From NCBI GenBank assembly GCA_910588325.1, contig CAJUPP010000035.1, forward strand, positions 1 through 36,283: 36,283 bases of DNA, read 5' to 3'. The notes beneath the pieces were generated by a model, which was not told the origin of the DNA, ran no database searches, and saw only the letters and a list, made by a program, of their open reading frames with translations. The position numbers were made by a program, and so were the translations under genes. Origin of the DNA: an uncultured Hungatella sp. Lineage in GTDB: Bacteria > Bacillota > Clostridia > Lachnospirales > Lachnospiraceae. Position 1 is the first letter of the stretch, and each line of letters opens with the position of its first letter. Shown in pieces: positions 16,673-26,309 of this stretch.

Positions 16673-17407
16673 TTAATTATTTTGGGACTTCTTTTTGAAC
16701 GTGTACATGGTCTGCCTGTTTACCGGATCATAAGTATTTAAGTACAAGGTTCCGCTATTTCCGGCCAAATACGGCATCATATCTGACAATTCGGCAACCT
16801 TCCCGTTGATATCTGAACTATCTCCCAGATAAATTTCCAGATCCTGCATAAAAAGGGTTGCCTCCCCAGCAGAATCATACTGTATCCTGTCCGCTTTCAA
16901 TCCATAAGTTTCCAGTACCTGAGTCAGTTTTAAGATATCCTCAAAAATTTCCTGGCTCTTAACCACAAGAGGCTGATGCAGCACGATCTGCCCGAAGCTT
17001 AAACCGTCAATCCGGGGAATCCCCGGGAGCTCCTCATTGGTGCTTTCCACCACGATTCCATCCTTGTCAAAATACATGTAACTGCTCATGTAGGATACAT
17101 ATCCTACCACGCTTTTCTCATGAACAATAATCTCCAGTTCAAAAGGCCCATGAAAAATCATTTTGTAATCCTCTACAAAAGGAATCTGCTGGTGCTCTTT
17201 GCCCAGCCGCTCCTTTACATAGCAATAGGCTGAATTCCAGTCAATGCTTTTTTGGAAAATCAACTCGACAATCTCATCCCCCGTGTATCGGCTGTTTCCG
17301 GAAACTGTTACCTGACGGATATTGACTGACAATGCCGAAACTGCCACAATCAGCAACACCGCCAGGATAATCAATCCCTTTTTTGACTTCATCAAAAATT
17401 TTGTCAT
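16673..17407 (-). CDS. ftsQ: Cell division protein FtsQ/DivIB
   Basis: This 244-residue bitopic membrane protein of the divisome has a short basic N-terminus and one transmembrane helix (GLIILAVLLIVAVSALSV). An extracytoplasmic POTRA domain follows, beginning IRQVTVSGNSRYTGDEIVE, then a beta-rich domain with the FtsQ-typical LPGIPRIDG segment. It bridges FtsL and the septal synthase. The start overlaps the murA stop by four bases (ATGA), so translation is coupled. Confidence 0.9.
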   Translation of the reverse strand: MTKFLMKSKKGLIILAVLLIVAVSALSVNIRQVTVSGNSRYTGDEIVELIFQKSIDWNSAYCYVKERLGKEHQQIPFVEDYKMIFHGPFELEIIVHEKSVVGYVSYMSSYMYFDKDGIVVESTNEELPGIPRIDGLSFGQIVLHQPLVVKSQEIFEDILKLTQVLETYGLKADRIQYDSAGEATLFMQDLEIYLGDSSDINGKVAELSDMMPYLAGNSGTLYLNTYDPVNRQTMYTFKKKSQNN

Positions 17408-18654
17408 AGTATTCTCCGTATATCTGCTCCAAGTTTTTGCAGGTCACGACAAATATCCTCATAGCCTCTTAAAATATGGCCGCAGTTTCTTATTATAGTA
17501 TCTCCTTCTGCCGCCAGTCCCGCAACTACCAAAGCAGCTCCTCCCCGCAGATCGGAAGCTTCCACCGGACACCCTGTCAAAGGGTAAGTCCCTGCCGCCA
17601 AAGCCTTCTCCTCCTCAACACGGATATTCGCTCCCATTTTCCGAAGCTCATAAGCTGTGGCAAACCTTCCTTCAAATATGGTTTCTCTGATGCTGCCAGT
17701 GCCCTCTCCTATTGCCAAGAGGCTTAGCATCGGCGACTGAAGATCCGTAGGAAAACCTGGATAAGGCTCTGTCTTCAGATTTACTGCCTTAGGCCGCCCC
17801 TTCATTGCAATGGCAATCTCCTTATCATACTCCTTAATCTCTGCACCCATATCTTTGACAGCACAAAGAACTGCTGTCATCTGCCTGGGACATACCCCTG
17901 TTAATACCGCCTCCCCCTGTGACGCCATAATACAGGAAAGATAAGTTCCTGCTGCTATCCGGTCTCCCGGCACCTCAAATACCGTGTCATGAAGACCTTT
18001 AACTCCTTCAACCCGAATAACTTCTGAGCCGCCTCCCGTAACCTTTGCTCCCATGCTGTTTAACATGGTACACAACTCCATAATCTCCGGTTCCCTGGCC
18101 GCTCCCCGAATCACGGTAATGCCTTCTGCAAGAACCGCCGCAAGAAGGGCATTTTCCGTGGCTCCTACACTTGGAAAGGAAAAATCAATCTCCCCGCCCT
18201 GTAACCTGCCTGCTGTAGCCCTGATAACCCCATCCCTTTCTTCTACCTCTGCTCCCAGCGTTCTCAGAGCATACAGATGAAGGTCAATGGGACGTTCTCC
18301 TATGGAACAGCCGCCCGGATAACAGGTAACGGCCTCTTTGCACCTGCCCAGAAGTCCTCCTAACATCATGATGGAAGACCTCATGGCTTTTAAATATTTT
18401 TCCGGGATATGGATATCTGTCAGAGCATCTGTATGAATCGTTAAACGATCGCCTTCCAGCGTACATTCACATCCCATATATTCCAATATCCCCTTCATAC
18501 AATAGACATCCTGTATTCTGGGGACATGTGTCAGAACTACGGTTCCTCTGTGGAGAATGGATGCTGCCATCATAGGAAGCACCGCATTTTTCGAGCCTTG
18601 TATCCCGACCTCTCCCTTTAGCGGCTGTAACCCATGGACCTGTATTATAGACAA
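17404..18654 (-). CDS. murA: UDP-N-acetylglucosamine 1-carboxyvinyltransferase MurA
   Basis: This 416-residue cytosolic enzyme transfers enolpyruvate from PEP to UDP-GlcNAc, the first committed step of peptidoglycan synthesis and the target of fosfomycin. KNAVLPMMAA is the substrate loop. GGCSIGERPIDLHL contains the catalytic Cys (about residue 116), so a fosfomycin-sensitive active site is expected. The frame opens at ATG 18687, but TTG 18654 has AGGAGGG six bases upstream. It also gives the usual length and N-terminus (SIIQVHGLQPLKGEV). The position between spoVE and ftsQ, where murG or murB is common, is unusual. Confidence 0.95.
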   Translation of the reverse strand: MSIIQVHGLQPLKGEVGIQGSKNAVLPMMAASILHRGTVVLTHVPRIQDVYCMKGILEYMGCECTLEGDRLTIHTDALTDIHIPEKYLKAMRSSIMMLGGLLGRCKEAVTCYPGGCSIGERPIDLHLYALRTLGAEVEERDGVIRATAGRLQGGEIDFSFPSVGATENALLAAVLAEGITVIRGAAREPEIMELCTMLNSMGAKVTGGGSEVIRVEGVKGLHDTVFEVPGDRIAAGTYLSCIMASQGEAVLTGVCPRQMTAVLCAVKDMGAEIKEYDKEIAIAMKGRPKAVNLKTEPYPGFPTDLQSPMLSLLAIGEGTGSIRETIFEGRFATAYELRKMGANIRVEEEKALAAGTYPLTGCPVEASDLRGGAALVVAGLAAEGDTIIRNCGHILRGYEDICRDLQKLGADIRRIL

Positions 18655-18702
18655 CCTGTTCCCTCCTGAAGGTTTCATGTCATACATTCTATATACTATC
18701 CT

Positions 18703-18730
18703 ATGTACCCTCAGGGTCTCTTTGTGCCTG
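18703..18730 (-). repeat. 28-nt intergenic motif, copy 2
   Basis: On the minus strand this matches 26-53 (plus) at 25 of 28 positions. The predicted stem is ACCC/GGGT with a TGA loop. The variable pair changes from T-A to C-G relative to the other copy. It lies in the spoVE-murA gap, about 50 bases before the murA start. Confidence 0.45.
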
Positions 18731-18736
18731 TTGCTA

Positions 18737-19879
18737 TTATTTTTCCACCTTTATCTGGTTGGATACACTTAAAACCATACCCATTTCCACCATCAAAAAT
18801 AAAATAGAGGTCCCTCCGTAACTGATAAACGGCAGGGTGATTCCTGTATTGGGAATGGTATTGGTTACAACGGCAATATTTAAAATAACCTGAATCGCAA
18901 TGTGGGCCATAACTCCCACCACTATAAGCGCCCCGAAAAGATCCGGTGCATTACTGGCAATCAGCATAAAACGGTAAATCATAAACATAAAAATCAAGAT
19001 AAGCCCCACTGCACCGAACAGCCCCAGTTCCTCACAAATGATGGAAAAAATCATATCATTCTGGGCCTCCGGAACAAAGCCCAGTTTTTGTATGCTCTCT
19101 CCAAGACCCTTTCCGAATAACCCTCCGGATCCGATGGCATATAACCCCTGGAGTACCTGGTAACCTCCTGTATCCGGATAAGCCTCCGGATTCAGCCACA
19201 CATTGATTCTGCTAAGCTGATAAGGCTTTAGAATCTTCATAGCCTCCAGTGCATGGCCGATAGGCCCCGCAAAAGCCATCACCACCCCTCCTGCCACGAC
19301 GCACAGAAAGAACGGCAATTTCTTCCGGCTGGCTACAAACAGCATAACGAATCCGATTCCCGCAATAATGATACCGGAACTTAAGTTATTGGCCGCCACG
19401 ATCAGAGCCAGAGGAAGACAGATGAGTCCAACCCGAACGACTCCGGCCATCCGGTCGATATCCCGTCCAAGCTTTGTAATCATTGCCGCCAATGCCACAA
19501 TGACAGCAATCTTTACCAATTCCGTAGGCTGGAATCCCAGAGTAGTTCCAATCCCCAGCCACCGCCTTTTACCATTAATCCTCCTTCCGAATAAACTGAC
19601 TGCAATCATAAGGGCCCACGAAACGACAATCGCCAGTCCATATACTTTGGCATACCAGTGATAATCTATTTTTGAGATAATAATCATTACTATAAATCCA
19701 GCGAAAGCGATGGTTCCCTGCTTCGTCATAAAATAGGCCGCATTCCCGTCATAATCCATCTGGGCTTTATAGGAACTGGCGCTGTATATCATAATCAATC
19801 CAAAAATTGTCAAAAAAATGATGGTAAACAGAAGGCTGTAATCATAAAATCTCTGAACCTTATTTTTCTTTTTTGCCAC
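18737..19879 (-). CDS. spoVE: SEDS glycosyltransferase SpoVE/FtsW
   Basis: This 380-residue membrane protein of the SEDS family has about ten helices and polymerises lipid II together with a class B PBP. Conserved stretches include IYSASSY near residue 31, GRRINGKRRWLGIG, the large loop with GGYQVLQGLYAIGSGG, PEAQNDMIFSIICEELG, and NTGITLPFISYGGTS at the end. Start codon is GTG 19879 with AAAGGAGG six bases upstream. The position after murD corresponds to spoVE in Bacillus. Whether it serves cortex synthesis, division or both cannot be told, since no second copy is in view. Confidence 0.92.
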   Translation of the reverse strand: MAKKKNKVQRFYDYSLLFTIIFLTIFGLIMIYSASSYKAQMDYDGNAAYFMTKQGTIAFAGFIVMIIISKIDYHWYAKVYGLAIVVSWALMIAVSLFGRRINGKRRWLGIGTTLGFQPTELVKIAVIVALAAMITKLGRDIDRMAGVVRVGLICLPLALIVAANNLSSGIIIAGIGFVMLFVASRKKLPFFLCVVAGGVVMAFAGPIGHALEAMKILKPYQLSRINVWLNPEAYPDTGGYQVLQGLYAIGSGGLFGKGLGESIQKLGFVPEAQNDMIFSIICEELGLFGAVGLILIFMFMIYRFMLIASNAPDLFGALIVVGVMAHIAIQVILNIAVVTNTIPNTGITLPFISYGGTSILFLMVEMGMVLSVSNQIKVEK

Positions 19880-19921
19880 GTCAGCCTCCTTTCTGCCCGG
19901 TCAGAATATACCAGTCACCTC

Positions 19922-21274
19922 TTACAGATTTCTGACGCACTCTTTGAAAATCCTTCCCCGCTCCTCATAGTTTTTAAACATTCCCCAGCTTGCACAGGCC
20001 GGAGACAGAAGCACATTATCTCCTATATTGGCATAGCAGGCACAAACATGAACCGCCTCTGACATATCCTCCGCATACATAATCTCATAAAAACCATGGG
20101 CCTTGGCACATTCCGCAATCTTATCCCTGGTCTCTCCAATCAGCACCAAGTACTTTACCTTGCCGTCAAAAGACTCAATCCACTCATCATACTCCGACTG
20201 CTTGTCGTAACCTCCCGCAATCAGAAGAACAGGCCCCGGCATGGCCTTGATGGCCTGAATCGCCGCATCTGGATTGGTTCCCTTGGAATCGTTGTAATAC
20301 TTTACGCCGGATCTCTCCAGCACGAACTCAATCCTGTGTTCCACTGCCTTAAATTCCCGAAGCACCTTCTGGATTACGGAAAGGGGAACCTTCATGGCCA
20401 TACTGACAGCCACCGCTGCCATGACATTTTCATAATTATGTCTTCCCAAAAGATTTAATTCCGTCACATCAATGACGGGAATCAGCTTCCCCTGGTCTTT
20501 TAAAATGATCCGGTTCCCGTCCAGATAATATCCCTGCTCCAGCTTCTGGCGGCTGCTGAAAAATACCACCTTGGGTTTGCATTCTTCGCTTTCCCCAAAG
20601 GCCCGCAGCACCGGGTCGTCATAATTCAGCACACAGACATCTTTTTCCGTCTGATTCATGGCAATGCTTTCTTTTACTGCAATATAACATTCCATGGTGT
20701 GATGCCGGTTCAAATGATCCGGTGTGATATTTAAAATCGCACTGACATCCGGACGGAAATTCATGATGGTCTCCAGCTGAAAGCTTGAGACCTCCGCCAC
20801 GGTAATGCTGTGATCCTCTGTTTTTAGGGCTGTCTGGGTATAGGGAATCCCGATATTTCCCACTACATAGACATCCTCATAGTAAGCCTCCATAATCTGG
20901 CCCGTCAAAGCGGTGGTCGTGGTTTTCCCGTTGGTACCTGTAATGGCAGCCAGCTTCCCCTTTGCACATTGGTATGCCAGCTGGATCTCACTCCAGATAG
21001 GGATTTTCGCATCATCCAAAACAGCCACAAAAGGCGCTTCCAGAGAAATTCCAGGGCTGATGACACACATCTCTACCCCGAAAAGGTCCTGCCTTTTTAA
21101 ATCTCCCAGCACTACGGAAATCTTTTTGCCATCTCCCACTTCCTGTTTCAAAGCCTCCGCATCCAGGTTCGGATTGCTGTCGTAAAGGATCACTTCCCCG
21201 CCCATATCCAACAAAAGCTTTGCAGCGGAAATTCCGCTTAAGCCCGCTCCTGCAACCAATACCCTCTGGCTCAT
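19922..21274 (-). CDS. murD: UDP-N-acetylmuramoyl-L-alanine--D-glutamate ligase MurD
   Basis: This 450-residue cytosolic ATP-dependent ligase adds D-Glu to UDP-MurNAc-L-Ala. The N-terminal Rossmann domain starts VLVAGAGLSGISAAKLLL. The ATP loop is ITGTNGKTTTT (about 113-123), followed by the central Mur domain with NITPDHLNRH. The C-terminal domain has YNDSKGTNPDA and ends SPACASWGMFKNYEERG. AGGAGG lies seven bases before the ATG. It sits between mraY (33 bp upstream) and spoVE. Confidence 0.97.
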   Translation of the reverse strand: MSQRVLVAGAGLSGISAAKLLLDMGGEVILYDSNPNLDAEALKQEVGDGKKISVVLGDLKRQDLFGVEMCVISPGISLEAPFVAVLDDAKIPIWSEIQLAYQCAKGKLAAITGTNGKTTTTALTGQIMEAYYEDVYVVGNIGIPYTQTALKTEDHSITVAEVSSFQLETIMNFRPDVSAILNITPDHLNRHHTMECYIAVKESIAMNQTEKDVCVLNYDDPVLRAFGESEECKPKVVFFSSRQKLEQGYYLDGNRIILKDQGKLIPVIDVTELNLLGRHNYENVMAAVAVSMAMKVPLSVIQKVLREFKAVEHRIEFVLERSGVKYYNDSKGTNPDAAIQAIKAMPGPVLLIAGGYDKQSEYDEWIESFDGKVKYLVLIGETRDKIAECAKAHGFYEIMYAEDMSEAVHVCACYANIGDNVLLSPACASWGMFKNYEERGRIFKECVRNL

Positions 21275-21307
21275 ATCATATCCTCCTCAATAATCGGTCT
21301 CTTTTTT

Positions 21308-22276
21308 CTATAATCCCAGGTATGCAACCAGGCAGAGAATGGCCGTGATAATGGAAAATACCGCTACCACCCGGGTCTCGGACCAGCCGCACAGTTCAAA
21401 ATGATGGTGGATAGGCGCCATCTTAAATATCCTTTTTCCGCCTGTCTTTTTAAAATAGGTTACCTGCAGGATTACGGACAAAACCTCCACCAGATAGATC
21501 ATTCCGATAATAGGAATAAATAAGGGAATCTGCATCATAAATGTGCTGGCAGCCACAAAGCCTCCCAATGCCAGCGACCCTGTGTCTCCCATAAACACCT
21601 TGGCCGGATAGACATTAAACAGAAGAAATCCTAAAAGACTTCCAACCACTGCCCCGGTCATAGGACTGATACCGCTGTTCTCTCCTATGGCGATAATCGT
21701 CAAAAAGGTTGCCACCAAAATGGTAACGCTGGTACACAATCCGTCCAGTCCGTCGGTAAAATTCACCCCGTTATCTGTTCCCAGAATCGCAACAAATACA
21801 AAGGGAATATAGAGATACCCCAAGTCCAGTTTCAGCCCATTCTCAAATCCTCCTGTAAACGGAATCAGGAGGCTGGTTCCCACATCCTTGGTATTTACCA
21901 GATAATAGGTGAAGATTCCGGTGATCAGAATCTGTCCGGCCAATTTCTGTTTGGGATTTAAGCCTTCGGACCGCTTCATCACAATCTTGATATAATCATC
22001 CAAAAAACCAATAATTCCAAATCCTACCGTCACAAACAGAACCGGAATGATTTTCGGATAATCCCGGATATAAAACAGAGTCGTAATGATAATGCTTCCC
22101 AATATGATCAGGCCGCCCATGGTGGGCGTCCCTGCTTTTTTCAGATGAGCCTGAGGGCCGTCCTGGCGCACCTGCTGTCCGAACTTCAGCTTGTGAAGAA
22201 ACGGAATCACCACAGGACACAGGACTGCACTGATAGCAAAGGAAATAATAATTGCCAGTATGGTTTCATTAATCAT
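21308..22276 (-). CDS. mraY: Phospho-N-acetylmuramoyl-pentapeptide-transferase MraY
   Basis: This 322-residue, about ten-helix membrane enzyme joins phospho-MurNAc-pentapeptide to undecaprenyl phosphate, making lipid I. Conserved cytosolic segments are KAGTPTMGGL, FLDDYIK, NGVNFTDGLDGL, MGDTGSLALGG and the histidine loop APIHHHFELCGWSE. The frame extends 14 codons further, but ATG 22276 has GAGGTG about four bases upstream and gives the family's normal start (INETILAIIISF). It follows spoVD by 49 bp. murE and murF, often between these genes, are missing. Confidence 0.96.
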   Translation of the reverse strand: MINETILAIIISFAISAVLCPVVIPFLHKLKFGQQVRQDGPQAHLKKAGTPTMGGLIILGSIIITTLFYIRDYPKIIPVLFVTVGFGIIGFLDDYIKIVMKRSEGLNPKQKLAGQILITGIFTYYLVNTKDVGTSLLIPFTGGFENGLKLDLGYLYIPFVFVAILGTDNGVNFTDGLDGLCTSVTILVATFLTIIAIGENSGISPMTGAVVGSLLGFLLFNVYPAKVFMGDTGSLALGGFVAASTFMMQIPLFIPIIGMIYLVEVLSVILQVTYFKKTGGKRIFKMAPIHHHFELCGWSETRVVAVFSIITAILCLVAYLGL

Positions 22277-22325
22277 GTTGCACCTCAAATTCTTATGTAT
22301 ATATTTTACTTTTCCCACAAACTAC

Positions 22326-24074
22326 TTATGCATCCTTTTCGGAAGAAATATTGTCCTCTGGTTCAATTCCCAGATATGGAAGAATATTCTGAAAAAGATC
22401 TCCCACAACTGGAGCCGCAATGGTTCCCCCATAATAGATGCCGGCCGGTTCATCGATAGTAATAAGAGCAATCACTTGTGGGTCATCTGCCGGCGCAAAA
22501 CCCAAAAAACTGGAAATATATTTTTTTAAGCTTCTGGGAAGCTTTTCTGAGGTAGCTGTTTTGCCGCCAATGCGGTATCCCGGCAAAGAGCCTTTTTTTC
22601 CGCTTCCCTCCGCCACCACCTGCTCTAAGATATACCTCATGGTTTCACTGGTTTCCTTAGATACCACGCCTTCCCTCACAGGATAAGAAAACTGATGGAC
22701 ATTAACTCCGTCTGCGCTGACCGCCTGAATTGCAAAATGAGGGGTAACCCTGTTTCCTCCGTTGATGATGGAAGATGCCGTAGTGATTAACTGCAAAGGC
22801 GTAATCTGAAAGGACTGTCCGAAGGATACGGTAGCCAGCTCCACCGGCCCCATATTTTCTTTTTTGTGCATGATGGTAGCCGCCTCTCCGGGAAGGTCCA
22901 CACCTGTCTTTCCATTCAGTCCGAACTGGAGAAAATAGTGATAATACTGCTCCACCCCCAGCCTCTGGCCTACGTCGATGAACACAGGATTGCAGGAATT
23001 CATGGCTCCCTGCAGAAATGTCTCCGCTCCGTGCCCTCCTACCTTATGGCAGCGTATCTTCCGGTCATCCACAATGCGGAATCCCGGGCAGGAAAAGCGG
23101 TCATCTAATCCCACCACCCCGGCCTCCAAACCGGCCGCCGCCGTGATAATCTTAAAGGTAGAGCCTGGTTCATAGGTATCGTTAATGGCTGGATTTCTCC
23201 ACATCTGATTCAGTAAATCCTGCCTGGACGTTTCCGCTCCCTCCGGCACCTCCACATTCAGTTCAAAAGGTTCATTCAGATTAAATTCCGGCACATTTAC
23301 CATAGCCAGAATCTCGCCGTTTCTGGGATCCATGACAATCAGGGAAACCCTTTTGGCCTGTTTCTCTTCCATGACCTTCTTCGCCGCCTGTTGTGCATAC
23401 GTCTGTATATTTACATCCAAGCTGATGGTTAGATCTGCCCCGGCTATGGGTTCTATCCTGTCCTCAAACGCATTGTCAATCTCCACTCCCGCTGCATCTG
23501 CCAGCGTCAAAATCATTCCGTTAGTTCCCTTCAAATATTCCTCATACTTGACTTCCAGACCGATGATTCCCTGATTGTCTCCTCCGGTAAACCCCAACAC
23601 CTTAGAGGCCAGACTGTCATAGGGATAGTATCGTTTGTAGTCTTCGTCTACCTTTACTCCAGGAAGACGCCGGTTCCGTATCCTGTCTCCCAGTTCCTTG
23701 TCCACATTGGTTTTTATGATCTCCCTGGAACTGTATTTTTCTACCTTTTTTTGCACTTCTTCCCGTGAAATGCCTAATTCTTCCGAGAGGACATTCACAA
23801 CCGTCTTCGGATCTTCAATCTGATTGTGTATTACGGATATGGTACAGACCGTACGGTTGGTGGCGATCACCGTTCCGTTGCGATCCAGGATCCTTCCTCT
23901 GGCTGCTTTTATGGTCCGTTCCCTCTGATGCAGATCCTCTGCCATCTCGCTGTAGTGTTCCGAGCGGTAAAGCATGAGGAAAAACAGTCGTCCTGTCAAT
24001 ACCGCCATGATCGCAACACATGCCAGACACAGGACCAGAATTCTTCCTCTGTGATATGTCTGATTCCGGTTCAT
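22326..24074 (-). CDS. spoVD: Class B penicillin-binding protein, SpoVD-like
   Basis: This 582-residue membrane-anchored transpeptidase has one N-terminal helix (about 11-33) and a dimerisation domain beginning ARGRILDRNGTVIA (58-71). The transpeptidase domain has active-site Ser305 in STFK (305-308), SCN at 360-362, and KTA at 505-507 instead of the usual KTG. No PASTA domain is present. Its position as the second PBP after ftsL, just before mraY, matches spoVD of Bacillus, which makes spore cortex. A sigma-E-like promoter in the 78-bp gap upstream supports this. The assignment against a second vegetative PBP2 is inference. Confidence 0.82.
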   Translation of the reverse strand: MNRNQTYHRGRILVLCLACVAIMAVLTGRLFFLMLYRSEHYSEMAEDLHQRERTIKAARGRILDRNGTVIATNRTVCTISVIHNQIEDPKTVVNVLSEELGISREEVQKKVEKYSSREIIKTNVDKELGDRIRNRRLPGVKVDEDYKRYYPYDSLASKVLGFTGGDNQGIIGLEVKYEEYLKGTNGMILTLADAAGVEIDNAFEDRIEPIAGADLTISLDVNIQTYAQQAAKKVMEEKQAKRVSLIVMDPRNGEILAMVNVPEFNLNEPFELNVEVPEGAETSRQDLLNQMWRNPAINDTYEPGSTFKIITAAAGLEAGVVGLDDRFSCPGFRIVDDRKIRCHKVGGHGAETFLQGAMNSCNPVFIDVGQRLGVEQYYHYFLQFGLNGKTGVDLPGEAATIMHKKENMGPVELATVSFGQSFQITPLQLITTASSIINGGNRVTPHFAIQAVSADGVNVHQFSYPVREGVVSKETSETMRYILEQVVAEGSGKKGSLPGYRIGGKTATSEKLPRSLKKYISSFLGFAPADDPQVIALITIDEPAGIYYGGTIAAPVVGDLFQNILPYLGIEPEDNISSEKDA

Positions 24075-24101
24075 ATCCGTCCTGATGCCGATTATTATTA
24101 C

Positions 24102-24129
24102 AGTATATGATTTTCAGCGTTATTTATGC
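24102..24129 (-). promoter_or_regulatory. Possible sigma-E promoter before spoVD
   Basis: On the minus strand, GCATAAA (24123-24129) and CATATACT (24102-24109) are 13 bp apart. The Bacillus sigma-E consensus is roughly KMATATT and CATACANT, so matches are 5 of 7 and 7 of 8. The start of transcription would fall about 20 bp before the spoVD ATG. Confidence 0.35.
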
Positions 24130-24152
24130 CGGTTTGTGGAGACTGTGCTTGT

Positions 24153-26309
24153 TCAAAATTCACTGCTCTCTTCTGCCTGGCTGCTTTCCGGTTCCCCGGC
24201 TGTTCTCTCAGTGGATGACATGCCTTCTCCTAAAATGTCCATATAGATGGTTGAACCATCCTCTGCTGTCTCCATTGGAATATATTCATCCGTCTCATAG
24301 GGCGGTTTCTCCGGAGCTGTCGTCTCTCCTTCTCCCAGAGTCTCTCCTTCTGATTCTCCGGTATTATCCGTAAGTCCTTCCTGCTGCGGAAGCTGGCTTT
24401 GAAGTGTTTCATCCACCGGAATATCCTGAGTCGGGAAAATATTTAAATATGGAAGAATATCTCCCATAATCTGGGAAAATACATTGCTGGCAAAGGAGCT
24501 GTGGGCCTGTTCCGCCGCATTTGGTTCATCGATGACTACATAGACCAGAACCTGAGGCTCCTCCGCTGGTGCAAATCCGCAGAAGGATACCACATAGTTC
24601 TTCTGGCCTCTGGGCTGCTTCTCCGCAGTACCCGTTTTCCCTCCCACTTCATATCCGGGAACTTTGGCTGCGCCCCCGGTTCCTTCGCTGACCGTACGCA
24701 CCAGAGCTTTTCTGATAATATCGCTGGTTACGTAGGACACGGTCTCCCTTACCAGGATACCATCGTTTTTCCGGATCACGGATCCGTTCTCGTTTAACTC
24801 CTGCATAACCACATGGGGTTCATAGTAGGAGCCGCCGTTGATGACAGAGGAAAATGCAGCCGCCATCTGTATCATGGTACAGTTGAAATTCTGTCCGAAG
24901 GAGTTGGTGGCCAGATCCATAGGCCCCATGCTTCCCAGCCTGTACACCAGAGTACTGGCATCCGCCTCCCCGATTAAGTCGATCCCGGTCCGGCTTCCAA
25001 AATTAAACAGATCCTGATACTTCTTAAAAATCTCTTTTCCCTCCATAGATGCCAGCTGCATCATGGCGTCGTTGCAGGAAACCATCAGGGTCTCATCCAG
25101 CTTAAGATCCCCGTGTCCGCCTTTTAAGTATGCGGTACATTTTACATCTCTTCCTGCAATGGTCTGGTATCCGTCGCATACAAAGTGGGTATTGGCGTTT
25201 ATGATTCCCTCTTCCAGCCCTGCCGCCACCGTGAACACTTTGGCCGGGGACCCGGGCTCATATGTATCGCTTAAGCAGAAATTTCTCCACTGCTGATTCC
25301 AGGCTTCTATTTTCTCTTCCTCTGACATCCCATCGATCTCCGCCTGGGTATAGGAGCCTGATAAATCTCTGGGGTTATTTAAATCATAGGACTTATCCGT
25401 GGCCATAGCCAGAATCTCCCCGTTCTGGGGATTCATAACGATCACGCCGATCTGCTTGCTGCCTACTTCCTCCTTCCACTGGCGAATCCGTTCCTCCACC
25501 AGGGTCTGTATATAGATATCAATGGTGGATACCACCGTATTTCCGTTTTCCGCCGGTTTAATGTTGGCTTCCATGTTGGAATCATCGTTTAAATATCCGT
25601 ACTCCCGTCCATTGGTGCCCATCAAAGTATCGTTATAATACTGCTCAATTCCGTTGCTTCCGTTAGAACCGTCGCTGCTGGTAAATCCGATGATATTGCA
25701 TGCCAGAGAGTTGTAGGGATACACTCTTCTGTATTCATCTTCAAACCACACGCCTTTGATTCTGTCTGCAATTCCTTCTTTGTAATTGGCTTCGTTTGTC
25801 TCAGAAGCCAGAGTCTCAAATTCCTCCTTTTTCTCATAAGGAAGCCTCCTCTCATAACGGATATACTGAGACTCCTGGTTCTGTTCAAGCAAATTCAAAA
25901 TCTCCGTTCTGTCATAGCCAAAACAGCTTACCAGTGCATCTACCGTAGGCTGCAGATAGGCCTCTTTCTTGGCATAGATCTGGTTGGGATCCAGAATTAA
26001 ATTGTACACCTTCTCACTGGTTGCAAGATAAGTGCCGTTGCGGTCTACAATATCTCCTCTTCGGTAAGGAAGCACCCGGCTGTCATAAGTAGAATGCTGA
26101 GACAGCACGACTTTTGTATATTCCTCATTATTCTCTTCTACAATTCGATACAGAACCACACTAAGTGAAATTAAAGCCAGCATAATCACCAGAACCGTGA
26201 CTGCCAGCTTTTCTTGTACATGGAGTGAGACCTTTTTTTTCTTTTTTTTATGAGGAATTTGTTCTTGCTCTTCATGCTTTCTCGGCCTAATTTGCTGGGA
26301 TGTCCTCAT
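24153..26309 (-). CDS. ftsI: Class B penicillin-binding protein, FtsI/PBP2B-like
   Basis: This 718-residue septal transpeptidase candidate has a very basic cytosolic N-terminus (HKKKKKK at 20-26) and one membrane helix (about 34-54). The pedestal domain follows, with YRRGDIVDRNGTYLA. The transpeptidase domain has Ser354 in SPAK (354-357), SCN at 411-413 and KTG at 558-560. Residues 640-718 form an acidic, Ser/Thr/Glu-rich tail with no PASTA domain, so the tail is unusual. The gene overlaps the ftsL end by 23 bp and has only a weak ribosome-binding site, pointing to translational coupling. Next to ftsL it occupies the pbpB/ftsI position. Confidence 0.87.
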   Translation of the reverse strand: MRTSQQIRPRKHEEQEQIPHKKKKKKVSLHVQEKLAVTVLVIMLALISLSVVLYRIVEENNEEYTKVVLSQHSTYDSRVLPYRRGDIVDRNGTYLATSEKVYNLILDPNQIYAKKEAYLQPTVDALVSCFGYDRTEILNLLEQNQESQYIRYERRLPYEKKEEFETLASETNEANYKEGIADRIKGVWFEDEYRRVYPYNSLACNIIGFTSSDGSNGSNGIEQYYNDTLMGTNGREYGYLNDDSNMEANIKPAENGNTVVSTIDIYIQTLVEERIRQWKEEVGSKQIGVIVMNPQNGEILAMATDKSYDLNNPRDLSGSYTQAEIDGMSEEEKIEAWNQQWRNFCLSDTYEPGSPAKVFTVAAGLEEGIINANTHFVCDGYQTIAGRDVKCTAYLKGGHGDLKLDETLMVSCNDAMMQLASMEGKEIFKKYQDLFNFGSRTGIDLIGEADASTLVYRLGSMGPMDLATNSFGQNFNCTMIQMAAAFSSVINGGSYYEPHVVMQELNENGSVIRKNDGILVRETVSYVTSDIIRKALVRTVSEGTGGAAKVPGYEVGGKTGTAEKQPRGQKNYVVSFCGFAPAEEPQVLVYVVIDEPNAAEQAHSSFASNVFSQIMGDILPYLNIFPTQDIPVDETLQSQLPQQEGLTDNTGESEGETLGEGETTAPEKPPYETDEYIPMETAEDGSTIYMDILGEGMSSTERTAGEPESSQAEESSEF

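Noticed and set aside
18655..18687. ATG 18687 as the MurA start
   Set aside because: The ribosome-binding site lies downstream of it, and the family N-terminus begins at TTG 18654.
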